Positions 24,216 through 37,918 of a DNA stretch of 64,000 nt are shown here, one piece after another. The notes beneath the pieces were generated by a model. That model did no database searches. It had not been told where the DNA came from and worked only from the letters and a program-made list of their open reading frames with translations. A program made the position numbers and the translations under genes. The DNA is from Lutjanus erythropterus (taxonomy: Eukaryota > Chordata > Actinopteri > Lutjaniformes > Lutjanidae), in assembly GCA_020091685.1 (NCBI GenBank), contig CM034591.1:23403312-23467311 (forward strand), in the 5' to 3' direction. Every line of letters begins with the position of its first letter. The stretch's first letter is position 1.

Positions 24216-27200
24216 TTTCTTTTAATTACACAGTAGAAATATCCACATTCACCAATCTATCTATGTATCATTTTTCAAGTTATTTAGTGGTTTAGAAAGG
24301 TTTAAGAAGGAGTGCTATATTGGCTTGAAGTGGTGAAGAAAAGTCAAAATGCAGAGATCAGATGCCCTTCAGGGCTGCTCCATGAGTAATGATAGGGAGC
24401 ATAATCCAACACCATAAATAGTTAAATAGCCATTATTATTAACCTTGGTAGAAATCAATGCTTTCCGACTCAAAAACAAATCTTGTCATTACTGCATGTG
24501 CCTTTTTTTAAACTCTAAGTACATGACAAGAAAGCCCAACTAGACATAAAAGGACCTCCAAAGTCTGAAACTCAAAAACTTCACACAGACATAAACAGAA
24601 GATAAAATCACAGAAAAAGGGAAAAGTCATTTTCCTCATTCAGGCCTGTGGGGGACATGGCTCCAGGTTTCCCACTGGAGGAGACATTTAACTCTGTCAA
24701 ACCATTCTGACATGTTTAGATATGATTCTTAAATAACTTGAATCTGAACTTAACTGACTTCGGTCCCTGTGGCCTGCGCCTTTGAGGTGATGTTTTGATT
24801 TGGCTCCTTATCAGTGGAGGTCATAGGCTTTTTTAATATTATTATGAAGCAAAATATGATGTTAAATGTAAAAGTTTCAGACAAATACATCACCAGATAG
24901 TTTTTTTTAATCTGGACTTTGGTCCTGTTTTATCATGTTAATACAGTGCGATGTGACAGGAAAGACAGGAGTCTCTTACAGTATGCGACCTAAATTGTAG
25001 ATCACAAAAAATAAAGCAAACAGCAATTTCCTAATTAAATCACTGATTTGGCTTCACTGAAAATGTGGATTATTATTCAAAGATCTTGCTCAAACTGAGG
25101 AGCTAAAGACACAGATAATTGTAATGTAATAAAGAGTAAAAAATGATCTTTGGCCAGTCTCCATCCAAGCACGTAAAGAGGAAAAGCTTATTATAGACGG
25201 GGCTTGATCTTAGCCATAACAGTGTAAATGTAATCAAACATAACTATGGGTACAGGCAGAGGTTCTTCATTATTCAGCTGACCTTTTTTGATTAAAATAA
25301 TGACAGTATTCTCTTTTACTGGCAGGTTTTGTGTTGGTATAATCAACCTTTGTCCTATTGTCACATATTGTACTGAGGAGATTTCATTACTGGACTTTTT
25401 AAACTTTTACAACAGATGCACAGGATATTCTGTTTCATTTAAAGTAGAGAAGTGCCATAATAGCAGTTAAACAAGATAAGATTTTTAAGGAAATTCTCAT
25501 GTTACAGCAGCACAATGACAAGATAAAAGGCAAGAAAATGTAAGAAAACATAAAGAACTATTTATTATTAAATCAAAGAAATTAGAGAGATTACATCTTT
25601 AAAAATCACATAAAATGTATACCTTACAAATACTTGCTTGCTTGGTTTTAGCTTGTCCGTTCAACAGGAAATAATAGTTGTCTGCCATGTCGCGATATTT
25701 CTCATATTACAGCTAAAAGGTCTCTGAAATATGTTTCTGAAAACATGAATCTTGATCTACATTTGATCAGTACTGTCTAGTTTGACCGTTTGGTCTGAGT
25801 TTTGAGAGTCCTGTGCGTTGCACTGGACGGACTCACAAAATCATACCCTGCTTTCTCATTTATTTTACCCTAAATGGGACCATCATTTACAAGAAACATG
25901 CTGCACAGAGGAAGACTCGAAACTGGCAATTGAGACAACAAACTCATTAGGAAAATGTTTACTGAAGTCATAAATCAAGTGAGAAGTACAGTCATGCTGG
26001 CTATTAGAAAGATTGAGGGCACTTTCACTTTTCAGACCTGGAATCTCCGTTCACTTCTTCTACTGTCTGTGCTAATACCGAGTAGGTCTGTACAGAGATA
26101 ATTATTTATAACTGCTGCTACTATATTAGACAAAATGCCATATGCTCTGTTCTCTGTTGTCAGACTTTGTAGAAGATTTGGCACAGAGTGTGTTATTGGT
26201 GGCCCACAACAAAGTAGGTAATCATGTCATGGCATCAGCCTTTTTGAGCTGGGAGGAAGGAGACTGGGAGCTGCAGTTAGAGAAGACAGAAAGACTGAGT
26301 GTCTAATGGATTTACATTTATATGGATTTACATGGATGTATTTGTTTGTCTTTGTCAGTCGTCTGACAGGTGTTATCAGTGCTGCACTTTCCAAAACTAA
26401 CAAAGGACATCAGTGAAATGTTTGTGAGACAAATGTTCCCAACCGGGCGGTTAGTAATATTTATTCTGTGCTGTCCACAAGACAGAGCAGTCTGTCCTCA
26501 CCCAGCACATCTATTGAGGCTGTAATGCATTGCTAACATTTTTCCCTTAATGTCCCTGAGCAATGTGTGAGGAGAACTTCAAAACAAGACATTTTGTTTT
26601 AATGGCCACTGACGGTATCTGCCCCTAACTGCAAACCCATGACAGAGGTGCCATCTATCAGAACTGACAGACTGGATAAATACATCTGTCACTATTTTTC
26701 TGTGGAGCAGACCACACGATTGTGTCTCTATTAATCACAGTTTCTCACTCTATCACACAAAATACTAACAGTTATTGGTGCTACAGAACATGGAAGCGCT
26801 CCCATCACTCATAGTAAAAAGCTGATTGAAAAATTAGTTTTCAGGGCCTTTAAACTGAAGATATTTAGCCAGATTTGGATTGAAAGTTAATGCAGGATTT
26901 GACAAAATAATTTCACCATAAGATGAACTGTTCTGGAGCTGTTGATCATATCCTATAAATATCCTTAGCAGATGGCGTTTTCCCAGTTGTTGTAAAATTG
27001 TCACTGTTCAGATTTAGATGGTTTTCAGATTAGTTTTTGTTTTTATTGGCTTAAAAGTTGAGCTTCAGCGCTAATTGTTGATCTTAGAAACAGCAGCAAC
27101 AATATTCCTTATAATATTGTAATATATTTATATTGACAGTGGACCACATGGTTACTTGTGTATGAAATAGTTCACACTCATTAACAGACCTACAGAGGAT

Positions 27201-27672
27201 TATCACCTGACAGTGCTGTTCCCCTCTGCTCTGCACAGCTTCTTAATGTCCTTCAGCTCATTGTTTTGGGTTTATGGTCTGCAGCTTTACTGCTTTGTTT
27301 CACTGCTCTCATAGTGTTGTTTTTGCAGCAGCAGGCAACTGTTTTAAGAGAAAAGGCTCTAAAAACCAACAGGAAGCTACCTGTCCAGCACCAAATTACA
27401 GACAGACAGGGTTAGCGACTTGCGACGTGTCGGTAGGGACAGAGATAAAAAGATAAAAAGAGAGTGAAAATTGAATTTATATTCAGCAGCTGGACAGAAA
27501 CTCAACTCCAAAACAATGCTAATGTTCCTCCATATCTGCTGGATGTGTAAATACAAAAGAGCTTGCTAAAAGGTTTGTTGTGTTTACAATTTGTTACCAC
27601 TGTTGCCAAGAGGACAATAAAAAAAAAAAGTTAGTTCAATTAAGTTCAGTCAGGACCAGCTAGGTTCCAATC
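24216..27672. other. intergenic, nothing recognised
   Basis: 3.4 kb without a recognisable gene, RNA or defined repeat. Short frames near 25288 and 27274 show no family signature. Confidence 0.5.
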
Positions 27673-28016
27673 AGGACCAGAGTGCAGGATTTAGTGACAT
27701 CTAGTGGTAAGGTTGCAGATTGCAAATACCTTGTCTTACTCTCCCCTTCCAAGCATGTAGGAGAAACTACTGTGGCTGGGAAACTGGTTCAGAACCGGTG
27801 TTTGGTTTGATCGTTCTGGGCTGCAGTAGAAACATGGTGGCCTCCATGGAGGAGGACCTGCTACCACTGTAGATATAAATGGCTCATTTTAAGAGAATGA
27901 GAACACAATAATTCTTATTTTCAAGTAATTATACACAAATTAAAACATACTTATTATTATTATTATATCCCACATCTGTTAATAAATACCCCTAACTCTG
28001 ACACACTGGACCTTTA
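27673..28016. mobile_element. intact MITE copy (about 344 bp)
   Basis: It starts 'aggaccagagtgcaggattt' and ends 'acacactggacctttaa', so the termini are inverted (GGACCAGAGTGCAGGATTTAG against the reverse complement GGTCCAGTGTGTCAGAGTTAG). Inside is 'gtgacatctagtggtaagg', a phrase I recognise from a high-copy teleost element. A split, inverted relative is at 9418-10371. It contains a TTA repeat (27949-27968) and has no coding capacity. Confidence 0.65.
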
Positions 28017-30000
28017 ATTTGTTATATTTCTCTCAAAAACTTGATGAATTGATTTGAAACTTCTGTAACATATTACTAGATGTATCCCCTCTCTATCTAC
28101 TTACATTTTATATTTCAGTATAATCACAGTCTCTGTGTATGTGTTTAAATGATTATACATAAAAAGTCTGTCATGTGTTTGCTGGAGAATTCAAGCCAAG
28201 ACATGAAACCAATAGAAATTCTTCACTGAGTGATTGCTTTTACTACAGTATTTTTAGATTTTCCAATCAGTGGCACAGCTGGCTGTCGGCAGAAAAACTC
28301 TGAAACCCAAATGGAAAAATAGTCCTTGACAACCTGAGTGACATATGTAACTGCAATGCTTTATTGTCTGTTACTTGGTTAAAGGACATAATTCAAGAAA
28401 AGTTTCTTATATGAGAGGGAGGAGCGCTGGCAGTATCTTTGCAGTAGTAGGAGATAAAAATATGTTAAAGGGAAGTTAGGTCAGGTATAGAAAATGGTGT
28501 CACCTGTCATAGGGCCTAGTAGACAGCATTCTGATTCTCACTGCATGGACTAATGATCAGTCAAAACATCCTTTAACATAGGTATTGGTCCTCTACAGGA
28601 TGCTCACACAAATTTTGGCACATTTTACTGTGTACTGATAACGTTGTGTTCATGCTCTTTATTATACATACAGTGAGTTCTGAGGGAATTCAAGAATTGG
28701 CGGTAGACTCAACAGAAGGAAAAAGCTTCCCTTGCTCAGACCTACAACCACATCCTGTCCATATGTGTGAAATGGGTAGTGTTTCAGTTGTAGAGCGATC
28801 TGACGTCTGCAGATGGTATCATGTGGAGTCATTGACTGAAACTGTAGAGGAAGCGTATTCCAGCATGCAACGCGTGGTGTGTGGCTCGTGTCCTTTCGAT
28901 TTTTTGAAGGAGACCAGCTGAGTGCAGGAAATAGCTAAATAGATTTTCCCTCATCATCACCATTTACTGGTGCAACTTTATTATTCAGAAACCTGTAAAA
29001 GATGTGCTGTGTTTCACAAGAGAAAAGGAGGTTAGATGGTGTGTGAACTGTGTTTTACTCCTATTCTTGTATCTCTCACCATGATAATGTAAACTGGACT
29101 ATAAATCTAGATGCTCTGTAGACATGCTGTTATGAAGATGTTTGTTTAATTAATCCCTAGAGCATGACTTTAATTAGACAGGGCCACTTCTTTAACTGAA
29201 AGTCAACCCTCTTTTTTTTTCAGCATGAACACTAATTCAGATTTATAATATAAACTAACAGGGGAGGAGTGGGTGCTGCACAGAAACAGTTTATAGATCA
29301 TTAGGAGCTTGATGATGGTTCTCTCGGTCCATTAAATGTTTGCTCATGTATACATGCAGAAAAAGTCCAAGCTTCACATGGGACTGACTGTCTGCTGTGA
29401 TTTAATGCCAGTGTCCCTGTACCATCTCTTAGCACTCATTGCCACAGTCATGCTCTCACTGTTTTTCACAAAATGTCCTGATGGGAGTGAAGAGGTCCGA
29501 GTCCCATTTTAATTATAGATTAATCTAGAGGCCAGAAGGAGAACAGAATATGCTTTGCGCCAACAAACAAGACTCAATTTCTCTTTACCCACGGTGGTGT
29601 GTCTGCTATAAATGTTAATGTGCAGTTATTGTTATTGCTTTGACTGAACACTGAGGCGTGATTATACACATATATTTTAATGGCCAGGCTCTACTCTATT
29701 CTATGCACCCACAAATAAAAAGTTAGTTTTAAGAAGAGTTGAGACAGAGAAAAACAGTCAACAGTCCAACAGAGTTGGTAGACCAGTGTTTTGGCAGGTA
29801 AGTTAAATCCTCCAAATCTGCTTCTGAACACCTGGCAGAGATTGATATTGGTCCTGCTCTTCAGACTGTGTTTTCATCAGTATCCCCTCCAGATTACCAC
29901 TCACCAATCATGAGCACATTGTATACTCAGCTGACTTTCCACCTGGGCCGCTCCAACCATGCCAACAGAAACAAAACTTTTTAATCTAAGCTTTGCAGTC
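28017..30000. other. intergenic, one exon-like frame
   Basis: Apart from the exon-like frame at 28674-28921, I see no gene or defined repeat here. Confidence 0.5.
28674..28921 (+). CDS. possible terminal exon, product unrecognised
   Basis: An open frame of about 82 codons ends at TGA (28919-28921). It begins at a candidate acceptor (ttattatacatacag at 28659-28673), where the frame needs one base from an upstream exon. The product is rich in Ser, Glu, Val and Cys (SSEGIQELAVDSTEGK, then VSVVERSDVCRWYHVES, then a CGSCPFDF end), a composition more protein-like than most chance frames here. I recognise no domain, found no upstream exon with matching phase, and see no AATAAA just downstream. It may equally be chance or part of an unknown transposon. 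Confidence 0.15.
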
Positions 30001-30160
30001 ATGCTAGTGGCTTGGCTCTAGGGGGGGCAATTTTGGTTGTTTGGTTGAAATGTCTCACCAACTTGGATTGCCATGAACTTTGACACAGACATTCAAAATG
30101 CACAGAGGATGAAACCTAATGACGTTAGTGATCCCTTGACTTTTATTGTACTTTGCCTGG
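30001..30160. repeat. fragment of the 56-kb repeat family
   Basis: 'ggttgaaatgtctcaccaac', 'ttggattgccatgaac', 'acacagacattcaaaatg' and 'gatcccttgactttta' match the family seen at 56020-56290 ('gaaatgtctcaacaatc', 'gattgattgcaatgaaaat', 'cacagacattcatg'). Confidence 0.55.
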
Positions 30161-32467
30161 TACTTTAGACCCACTTTGTTTTAACCGATCTGACAGCATC
30201 CAGTCAAATTGCAGGAGAGAACCATGAACAACTAACATTTATGAGCACCAGTTTGGAAAAGTAATACCAAAAATAATATCATTTATGTGCAAAAAATATG
30301 TGGTTTGCAAGAAAAAATGGATGCAAAATGTGCAGGTTGAAAATTGCTTACAGAGACACAACAACTTCCAACTTTGTATGACATTTCAAGTTGCACAAAG
30401 AACAGTAAGTCGAGGCTAATATTAATATAAATAGCCAGCTAATGCTTAGCTACCCTTAACTTAAGAGATAAGAAACATTATAAATTAAGAAAGCTGGAAA
30501 CATCTGTTACATCATGACTTATTTAGGACTTGAAACTCAAAGTTTAGCACTTGGGACTTACGGTTGGGTGACACTAGATGCTTGAGCAGTGTGTGTGAGT
30601 GATATTACCTGCTGGTTTTCATTTCAGCACCCATATTAACAGGTTAGAGCATCCACGCAGCTGGTTTGTGCAGTACTGGTCACATGTGTGTCAGGCACGG
30701 CTGCTGCCACGCTTCATCTGATCTACATCTTCATCATGATCTGTTGACAGTCATATCAGCAGCTGGACACATCTGTTATTTGAAAGCTGGGATCTAGACC
30801 CATGCAGAATCCAGAAATGTTGAACGCAAATCCTGGCCAGGACACACAGACCTGATCTCCACAGTTTACTGAGCTAAAAAGTTAACATAAATTTTTACAG
30901 GTTGTTTTATCTCTTATAAAACTAGGAGCCTCTTCCTGTGTGCTTGGCCATAGTGCAAATAATCCATCCTCTTTGCCAAGAAACTTGGTAAGATACATCA
31001 AGGTTTTCTGTCTGTTTTTTCTTGCTGATCGAAACAGCAGTGCTAATCCACTCTTTATTTCATCTTAAAACTCCACTTCTTGTCACGGTGGAGGATGGGT
31101 GAACAATCTGCCGATGACATTTGGAATCAGCTTTGCAGTTTTGTTGCATCTAGCATAAAAAAAGATAACTTCCACAGTTTGCTCTTTTGAACTGTAACAG
31201 CGACTGCTTATTTATTGCCATGGCTGCTAATGTTACAATATCTAATTTAAGAATTTTATAAAAGCACATGACTGGATTGAAAACTTGTATTCAAACCCCA
31301 TGAAGACCTCTAAGAGAAGAAGCCAGAAGAAGTCAGAGGTGTGAATCTGAGCGGTCGCAAATTCCAAACACTATTGACCAGCAAGAGTCATGATTACTAT
31401 GGTCAGTAGAGAGCTTTGTCACTTTAACAAAAACATCATCTTAGGGCACTTGCTGAAGTGCTGTTGTTTTTCTTGGAAAGATGGTCTCACTTTTTAGTCT
31501 GTATATTGTTTGTTGATTTTGGCCAACTGGTGCAGCAAGATGGCAACAAGAGAGACAAGGAAAGGCCCAGATGTCCAGTTCCCCAGTCGTGCAGCTCCAC
31601 CAGGTTGGATCCAGATATGAGCTGAATCCGTCACTCAAGGGTTTCCCTTGTGTGCTGTGCCTGGTGCACCTCTTTATCAGCTGCCAGAAAAACTTTAACT
31701 GGCACTCTCACACCTTCAGTCACCATCACTGGGTTGTGTTTCATTGTGGACAATAATAGATCAAATTTCTGCTTACTCTGGACAATCAATCTGTAGCAGT
31801 TATGAGGGATTCCTTTTTATCTCTGCAAGCTTGTGGATGAAAAAAAAAAAACAGTAAACCAGTCAGAGCGCTGAATTGCTGATAGAGTAGGTGTGAGATT
31901 TCTGCTGCTCTACATTTCCTGGATTAAGCCTCTGTGCTTTGGTACTTACTCCCTGACCGACTGCACAGATGAATGACAACTACCTTTACAAACCTCTGAC
32001 TTTCCCCATTTCCCTGCTGTTATTTAATTTGAATTTTGAATTTTTCAGAGGGCTCATTTCCCTTTCATGGAATCAGGTACTTTGTGCGGATGTAGTGAAA
32101 CATTATGCCAAAGAAAGAGTGTGATGATAAAATGTGCACATCATCAAAGAGATGTGATTTTTAAGGTAATTGTACATCAGACATAAAATGCTTAAAGGTA
32201 GGAATAAGACTGAAAATGTAAAAAAAAAAAGCATGTGATGAACTTAATGCTCAGCAATTTTTTCACAATTTTAAGGAGCCATGATTATTTTATTCCAATG
32301 GTAAAACGGACCAGCAGAATTACAAGCAACCACTCCACTTAGTTTATAGAGCATTTGATTAACTGGAAAGTGGGGCTGCCTCCTCCACACTCAATCTGTC
32401 CATCTACATTTGGAGAAGCAACTTTAAAAGAAATAAATAAGCTGTGTTTTTTGGCAGTCGAGCCGTG
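30161..32467. other. intergenic, nothing recognised
   Basis: No convincing exon or repeat. The overlapping frames at 31441-31756 on both strands show no family signature. Confidence 0.5.
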
Positions 32468-32895
32468 CACACTATTAGATATAAGGTTTTCAAAAGGGTT
32501 CTTCCTGAAGGGCTAAGATAGTACCCAGAACCATTTGCTCATGAAGAACCATTTTTCAAGAGAAGTTTCATTAAGGGTTCTTTGGAAGATGAAGAGTTCC
32601 ATTAAGAGCCCTTTAATCCAAAGAACCTGTTTTGGAAGAAAGAGTTCCTTAAAGAGGCTGATTCACTAGATAGCACCATGGTTCTAAGAATCTTGAGGGG
32701 AACCAGTTCAAGAACCTCCAGAGGGGGTCCTTGGTGAAACCTTTTACAGATGGTAAAACCCTTTATGTTGGGTTCTGGAAATAACTCTCAGCAAGAAATC
32801 CAAATGGTTCTACCAGGAACCCAATGGGGTTCTTATAAGGGAAAAAGCTGAAGAACTCTATGGTGCTAGTTAGCACTGTAATTTCTAAGAGTGTA
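32468..32895. mobile_element. GGTTCT/AGAACC-rich MITE with terminal inverted repeats
   Basis: It starts 'cacactattagatataagg' and ends 'ttacag/tgta'-type 'aatttctaagagtgta'; the termini (CACACTATTAGA and TACACTCTTAGA on opposite strands) are inverted. The interior is a run of AAGGGTTCTT, AAGAACC and GGTTCT words in both orientations, giving many short hairpins. A degraded relative is at 15485-15760. The target duplication is unclear. Confidence 0.6.
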
Positions 32896-34581
32896 TTGTT
32901 CCTGTTCCTGATTCTTCCTATACTACTTGGTTTGTACAAGCTGTGATCAATGTGATTGATTCTCCACAGGTCCACTGTGTGGTGAAGATCAGATGTGGTA
33001 CCAGTTCAATATGCCTTTTCCTGTCCATCTCTGCTATCACTGTTACCCAGCCTCATTGACCGCTTGGCAGATTAGGTGTCACTTTTAGTGGACAGATGGG
33101 CGATTCTTTGCAACAGTGAGGGTGTAAAGCCACATTTATTTGGTGCTGTCCAAACAGACTATCTGATACAACTATGCATATTTGTTCGTGTTGTTTGTAT
33201 TGAGCTGTTTGCCAGGACACAAGCACACTAAATCTGAGTAAACAGCTCAAGTCCAGCAGCAACTGGGATGAAAATGGACTGTGACTGACAAAAACAGCAA
33301 TGTGTTTGAACCGTGTCTGTGCAGCAGCCACACTGAGAGGATATTCAACACTCAAGCCTCAATCTGTAAAGTGCATCAGACATCTTAAGCCTCCTGGTCA
33401 GACAGCTTGACGATGGTCAAAAGTGTGTAAACAGGTGAGAACTAGACGCCGTGGTTGCTCTGGGCTTTGTCAGCCACCTGAACTCGTGGAGAGCAGGCAT
33501 CCTCAGGGGTCTGAGTAGTCAGTGACCTCCACAGTTCACTCCCTGAGAAAAACAAGATGCTGTCAGGTAGTGTATGTAGCATGCACTTGGAAGGAAACAG
33601 CTCCCTTATGTGAGACATTGCTGTTTGCTTTGAATGATCGCCCTTTTTATTGCTTCATTTTCTGAGCTGCAGCCAGGAAATTACACAGTTCAATGGTATC
33701 ATGTAGCCAATTCACTTGAAAACAATATAATAGTTTATTAAAATGGTTTTATAGCACATACTGTGGGTCCAGGTCTCATAATTTGATTGGCTGAGTCATG
33801 TTTAAAAATCTCGTGTAAAAATATCTAATCAACGTGCACCTTTGACAGTGAAAATCTTATGAGACCAACACTGCCTGTCAGAAGAATAATATTACATTAT
33901 TAAAATATCTAATTAAAATTTGTCTCAAACATTTGTATTTTGTTAAACGACACAGTGGTGTGTGCTGATTCTTAACACTTTGAACTCTTCTACTTCTACT
34001 AAATTTAAAATAATATTCCACAATGTATCACAGTATCACATATGTGTTATGTCTGTTAACCTGTAAATTTATGTGTTATGTGTCTGTTGGTCTTCTAGTT
34101 ATTTAGGCTATGATCACACTAAGTTAAATATTCATACTAAACATGCTTCCAAAGTTATGCTAGCACATCAAAAGGAAAACCGAAGATGGTTTGTGTATCA
34201 TTTAAGACATTTCTTCCTAAACCTTCACTGTATCACAGGCATATTTGGGATACAACACTGCGAAAGAAAAGGAAAACCCCTAACCCCCTGGCCGGGGCCA
34301 CAAGTCAGCAACCACTAAGCTAAAACACGATGTTTTAGCAGTCCTACTAGCAGTGTTAGTTTCTAAATAAAATGTTGAGAGGTTACATTTTAATATTTTT
34401 TTTTCAGGTTGCCTGCCAAAGATCTGCACTCCACTGAGTACACTCCTGAACTACTTGAAACACTTCATTTGTAATCCAGCATTTTTCCCGTTACATGGTG
34501 ACATCACATTCTAACATCATGTTGAATGCAATTTGTTTCAAACTGAATTTGGGGCTTAAAGAGACAGGAACTGAAACACAT
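32896..34581. other. intergenic, nothing recognised
   Basis: A 100-codon minus-strand frame at 33053-33355 has no family signature. No repeat structure was seen. Confidence 0.5.
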
Positions 34582-35510
34582 GCTGTGTCCGAAATATCTC
34601 CCTCACTGTTCTCAGTACCTACTATCTAATGATCTCTACGTAGAGGACTATTTGCGTGGCTTTTCCATTGTCACTTTTGTTCACGCCGAGTCAAACCATG
34701 CCACAATGATTTGCATTTCCATTACATCTTGTAATGCACCGAGCTGTGCCAAGTCACACCAGAAATGGACCATCTCCAGAATGAGGCCAAATGGGGCTGT
34801 GGTGAAGTTTCACTGTGGCCAGTGTATGTTGTGAGGCTCAATTCCTGTCTGTGCTGGAGACCAGAGAGAGAGTGTGTTTTAAAAGTATCTGTGTATTCAG
34901 CACCTATGTTTACACTGTCAGATAGATTCTGACATGTCATGATTACTTTCAGGTGGATACGAGCTGTGTTAAGATGCATTTCCTGATTTTACGGCTTCAT
35001 AATAAAAGTGGTTAATTATCAAAACAACAGGGGACTTTTATTGAGAAGAATTTATAGGAAATTATGTGTGACTCAAGCTAATTTCATTTTAAGTTAAAAG
35101 ACACACTTTCAAGCCATGCTGCCCTGCAGTGATGCAGATGCAAATCCCTGCTGTGCTGGGCTGGTGTGCACAGTCAAACCAAGTCAAACCGAATGAAACC
35201 AAGCCATCGCCTGTGTATGGAAAAGGGGGTGAGCTCAATATATATTGATGAAAGAATACGTTCGGACATTACTCTGGTCATTTTTCTGCATAGTTATTTA
35301 CGTTATTGCTGTCATTTTTGTTTCAGCACAATGCATGGAACATGGTACATAGTGCTTGGTTAGTGACCATTGGTTGTGCACTACTTTTCACAATGCATTG
35401 TGGGATACTTGCGTCCACTGTATCGGGTATAATAATTCTCACGATACATTCAGGCAGCACAATAAAAGAGTGGACTATGTAGTGAGTAGTTGGTGATTTT
35501 GAACACAGTG
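34582..35510. mobile_element. hAT-like MITE with a second repeat nested inside
   Basis: The left end 'gctgtgtccgaaatatctcc', 'ctcactgttctcagtac' faces the right end 'gtagtgagtagttggtgat', 'tttgaacacagtg'. The reverse complement of the right end is CACTGTGTTCAAAATCACC, so the termini are inverted. CACTGTGTCCGAAATC is a familiar teleost hAT-like terminus. The middle (about 34978-35070) is a copy of the repeat also found at 22560-22720, probably a later insertion. Confidence 0.5.
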
Positions 35511-36242
35511 TTTCAGACAGAGGGTGAGTAAAGGTGCTGCAGCTACAGCCAGTATGTGAAAAATAATGTGTTTAGAAACCCAATATAGAAGTATGAGCTG
35601 GCAAATGAGCATAATATGGCCACTTTAAAATAATACCTTGAACAATGTTGGTCTGCACAACATGTGAATACTTGAAGGCACAGCTTTCAAAGCTCACAAC
35701 TGCATTATACTACTCACTGGTAATATAACAAAAGAATAAAATTGACATATTGTTCACAGTGATGGATCACCATACACATCTAAAGCAAGTTTCATGTCTC
35801 TGCAAATTGGTTTAGTGACGCAGTGTGTTGAAATGGATAATGGCTCTGTGGATAGCAGGAAATCAATGTTAGTCTAAACCTGGGCAGATGGTGGTGGACA
35901 GGTTGCTTGCAAAGAAAATGGTCAGCAGTAACATGAAGTATACATTATTTTTAGTTAAAGCCTCAGTCTGTGATTGGTGTGCACCCTCTATACCAATGAT
36001 CAGTGTCCAGATCTAGTCCATGTTTCATGCTCCATGGTCCGAAGAAGGGCGGATTTATCAGTAAAAAAGATATGAAATTGAAAGTATATTCCTCTGATTT
36101 TTGAAATTTTATAGTGAGATAACAGAAATCAGACAGACCTGATGCTTCTTAAAAATAAAACCATCCTCTCTGACTGGCCATGCAGCAGAGTGTGTTATTC
36201 AACTATGCTGTGTTGTATTTATTTTTTTTCATTATTTGACAG
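35511..36242. other. intergenic, nothing recognised
   Basis: AT-rich DNA with no defined repeat. It ends in a polypyrimidine tract and AG before the exon-like stretch at 36243. Confidence 0.45.
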
Positions 36243-36335
36243 GCAGGTTGTTTGAGGTCAGGAAGGAGTCCCAGTGACAAAGCAGAAGCCAGCTGGGACA
36301 AGGTTGACCCTCGGTCAGAAAGATCACCAGCATAA
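36243..36335 (+). CDS. possible short terminal exon, product unrecognised
   Basis: A strong acceptor-like stretch (long T run, then 'cattatttgacag') is followed by 30 open codons that start at the first base after AG and end at TAA (36333-36335). The residues are charged and Ser/Arg rich (GRSPSDKAEASWDKVD, then SERSPA). An AATAAA lies about 20 bp beyond the stop, near 36357. No partner exon or homologue was identified. The length is short enough to be chance. Confidence 0.15.
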   Translation, partial: AGCLRSGRSPSDKAEASWDKVDPRSERSPA

Positions 36336-37918
36336 ACACTCAGCAACCTGCTCTGAATAATAAAACCTCAATGTGGAAAGTTTTCTTGAGACCAATACGT
36401 GTTCTGTAGTTGATATGTCTGATGTGCATTGCTTTCTCTGAGACTCTTGTGAGCATCAGGATGAGCTCTGTATTTGGTTGAAATTACAATAGCTGCACAC
36501 CAGAAAGAATAATTTTTTTTAATTTGACAAATCCTTTATTCACAACAGTGTTGCACAAACATAAAATTTAGTGCTTTACAGGGGAATATGTTAAAATCAT
36601 AAAATCATCACATTTCGACTCCTTCCAGTCGTATGTTACACTCTATCCTTCCTCTCAAAGATCTACAAAGTCAAGGTTTTCAAAATAGAGATGGCTAAAT
36701 CCTCCGAAATGTCATTTCTGTAAGTGAAGAAGCGGTACCTTGAAATGACTACCTTTGATCTTCAGTGACTTACAATCCTGCCATCAAAGAGCCTTGCAAG
36801 TAACAAAATGTTTGAACTTATGGATATGTCATTGGAAAGAGACACCTCCATTGTTGGCAGATTATTCATACTGTACAGTAATGAGTGGTATTTCTTTCTT
36901 TGCATCTGATGTAGTAAAATGAATATAAAGCTACAAGAAGATCTCTCTGTAAGAAGAAAGACTTACACAGGATCATAACAACACTAGTTCATATGATCAG
37001 ATGGCAGATTAGACACTGTAAATGTTAAAATACGACTGACATTTTGTGAAATATGCAAAGTTAGATGATAGGATTGATATGAATATAATCTTTGTGCACT
37101 TAGCAGCAATACGGTAACACATGTTCACACTAGTTTAGTCATGTAGTTCAATCTTTCTTCACTAATATCGGTATTAGACATGCTATTCAATTTATTCAGT
37201 GATACGATGATAAACATGCCGTTACTTATCTGTTGTTGCATGTTTTTTCAGCAAAATTACAAAGGGATAGCTACTGCTTTAGCGAACGTCACTTCAATTA
37301 ATCATTGCATTACAAAATTACTCATCAGTCCTGATAAGTAGAGTGTGTGTCTTAAAAATACAATACACAATACATTGGTAATAATAAAAAATACAACTCA
37401 CATAATGAAAGCCCGATTCAAAATCATATTTAATATTTGTAATAAGCTATAATACAAAAAATATCATCAATATCTGCCATAAAGCCCTTTTAACATGTTG
37501 ACGGTGCGCAACAATTGCAGATTGGGTAGCTTTTTATTGGTTAGGTTTTGAAAAAAAAATAAAGTTAAAATAAGTACATCATTTATGTCACGTGGTGTCA
37601 GTGAAACAAGTTATGAAACTGAAGTTACATAATGCAAGTCACAGGATGCACATAACATTTTTACATTAAAACTTTTAGTCGTGTTTTGCTTTTCACACAA
37701 ATGCTGATCTAATACTTGAAAGTCCTGTGTTTGTTTGACTCATCCATGCACCTATCCAACCTTCTATATATCTTTTTTACATTTTGTTTACAGGTTGTGC
37801 CTTTAATAAATCTGTTGGATATACATAACTTTCTGTAAGGTGGGAAAAGGTGAACATTAATCAAATCTAATCATTGATTTTAAAAAAAAAATGTCCAGAA
37901 TGAATTTTCTTCCATGTT
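36336..37918. other. intergenic, nothing recognised
   Basis: Very AT-rich; no gene, RNA or defined repeat seen. Confidence 0.5.
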
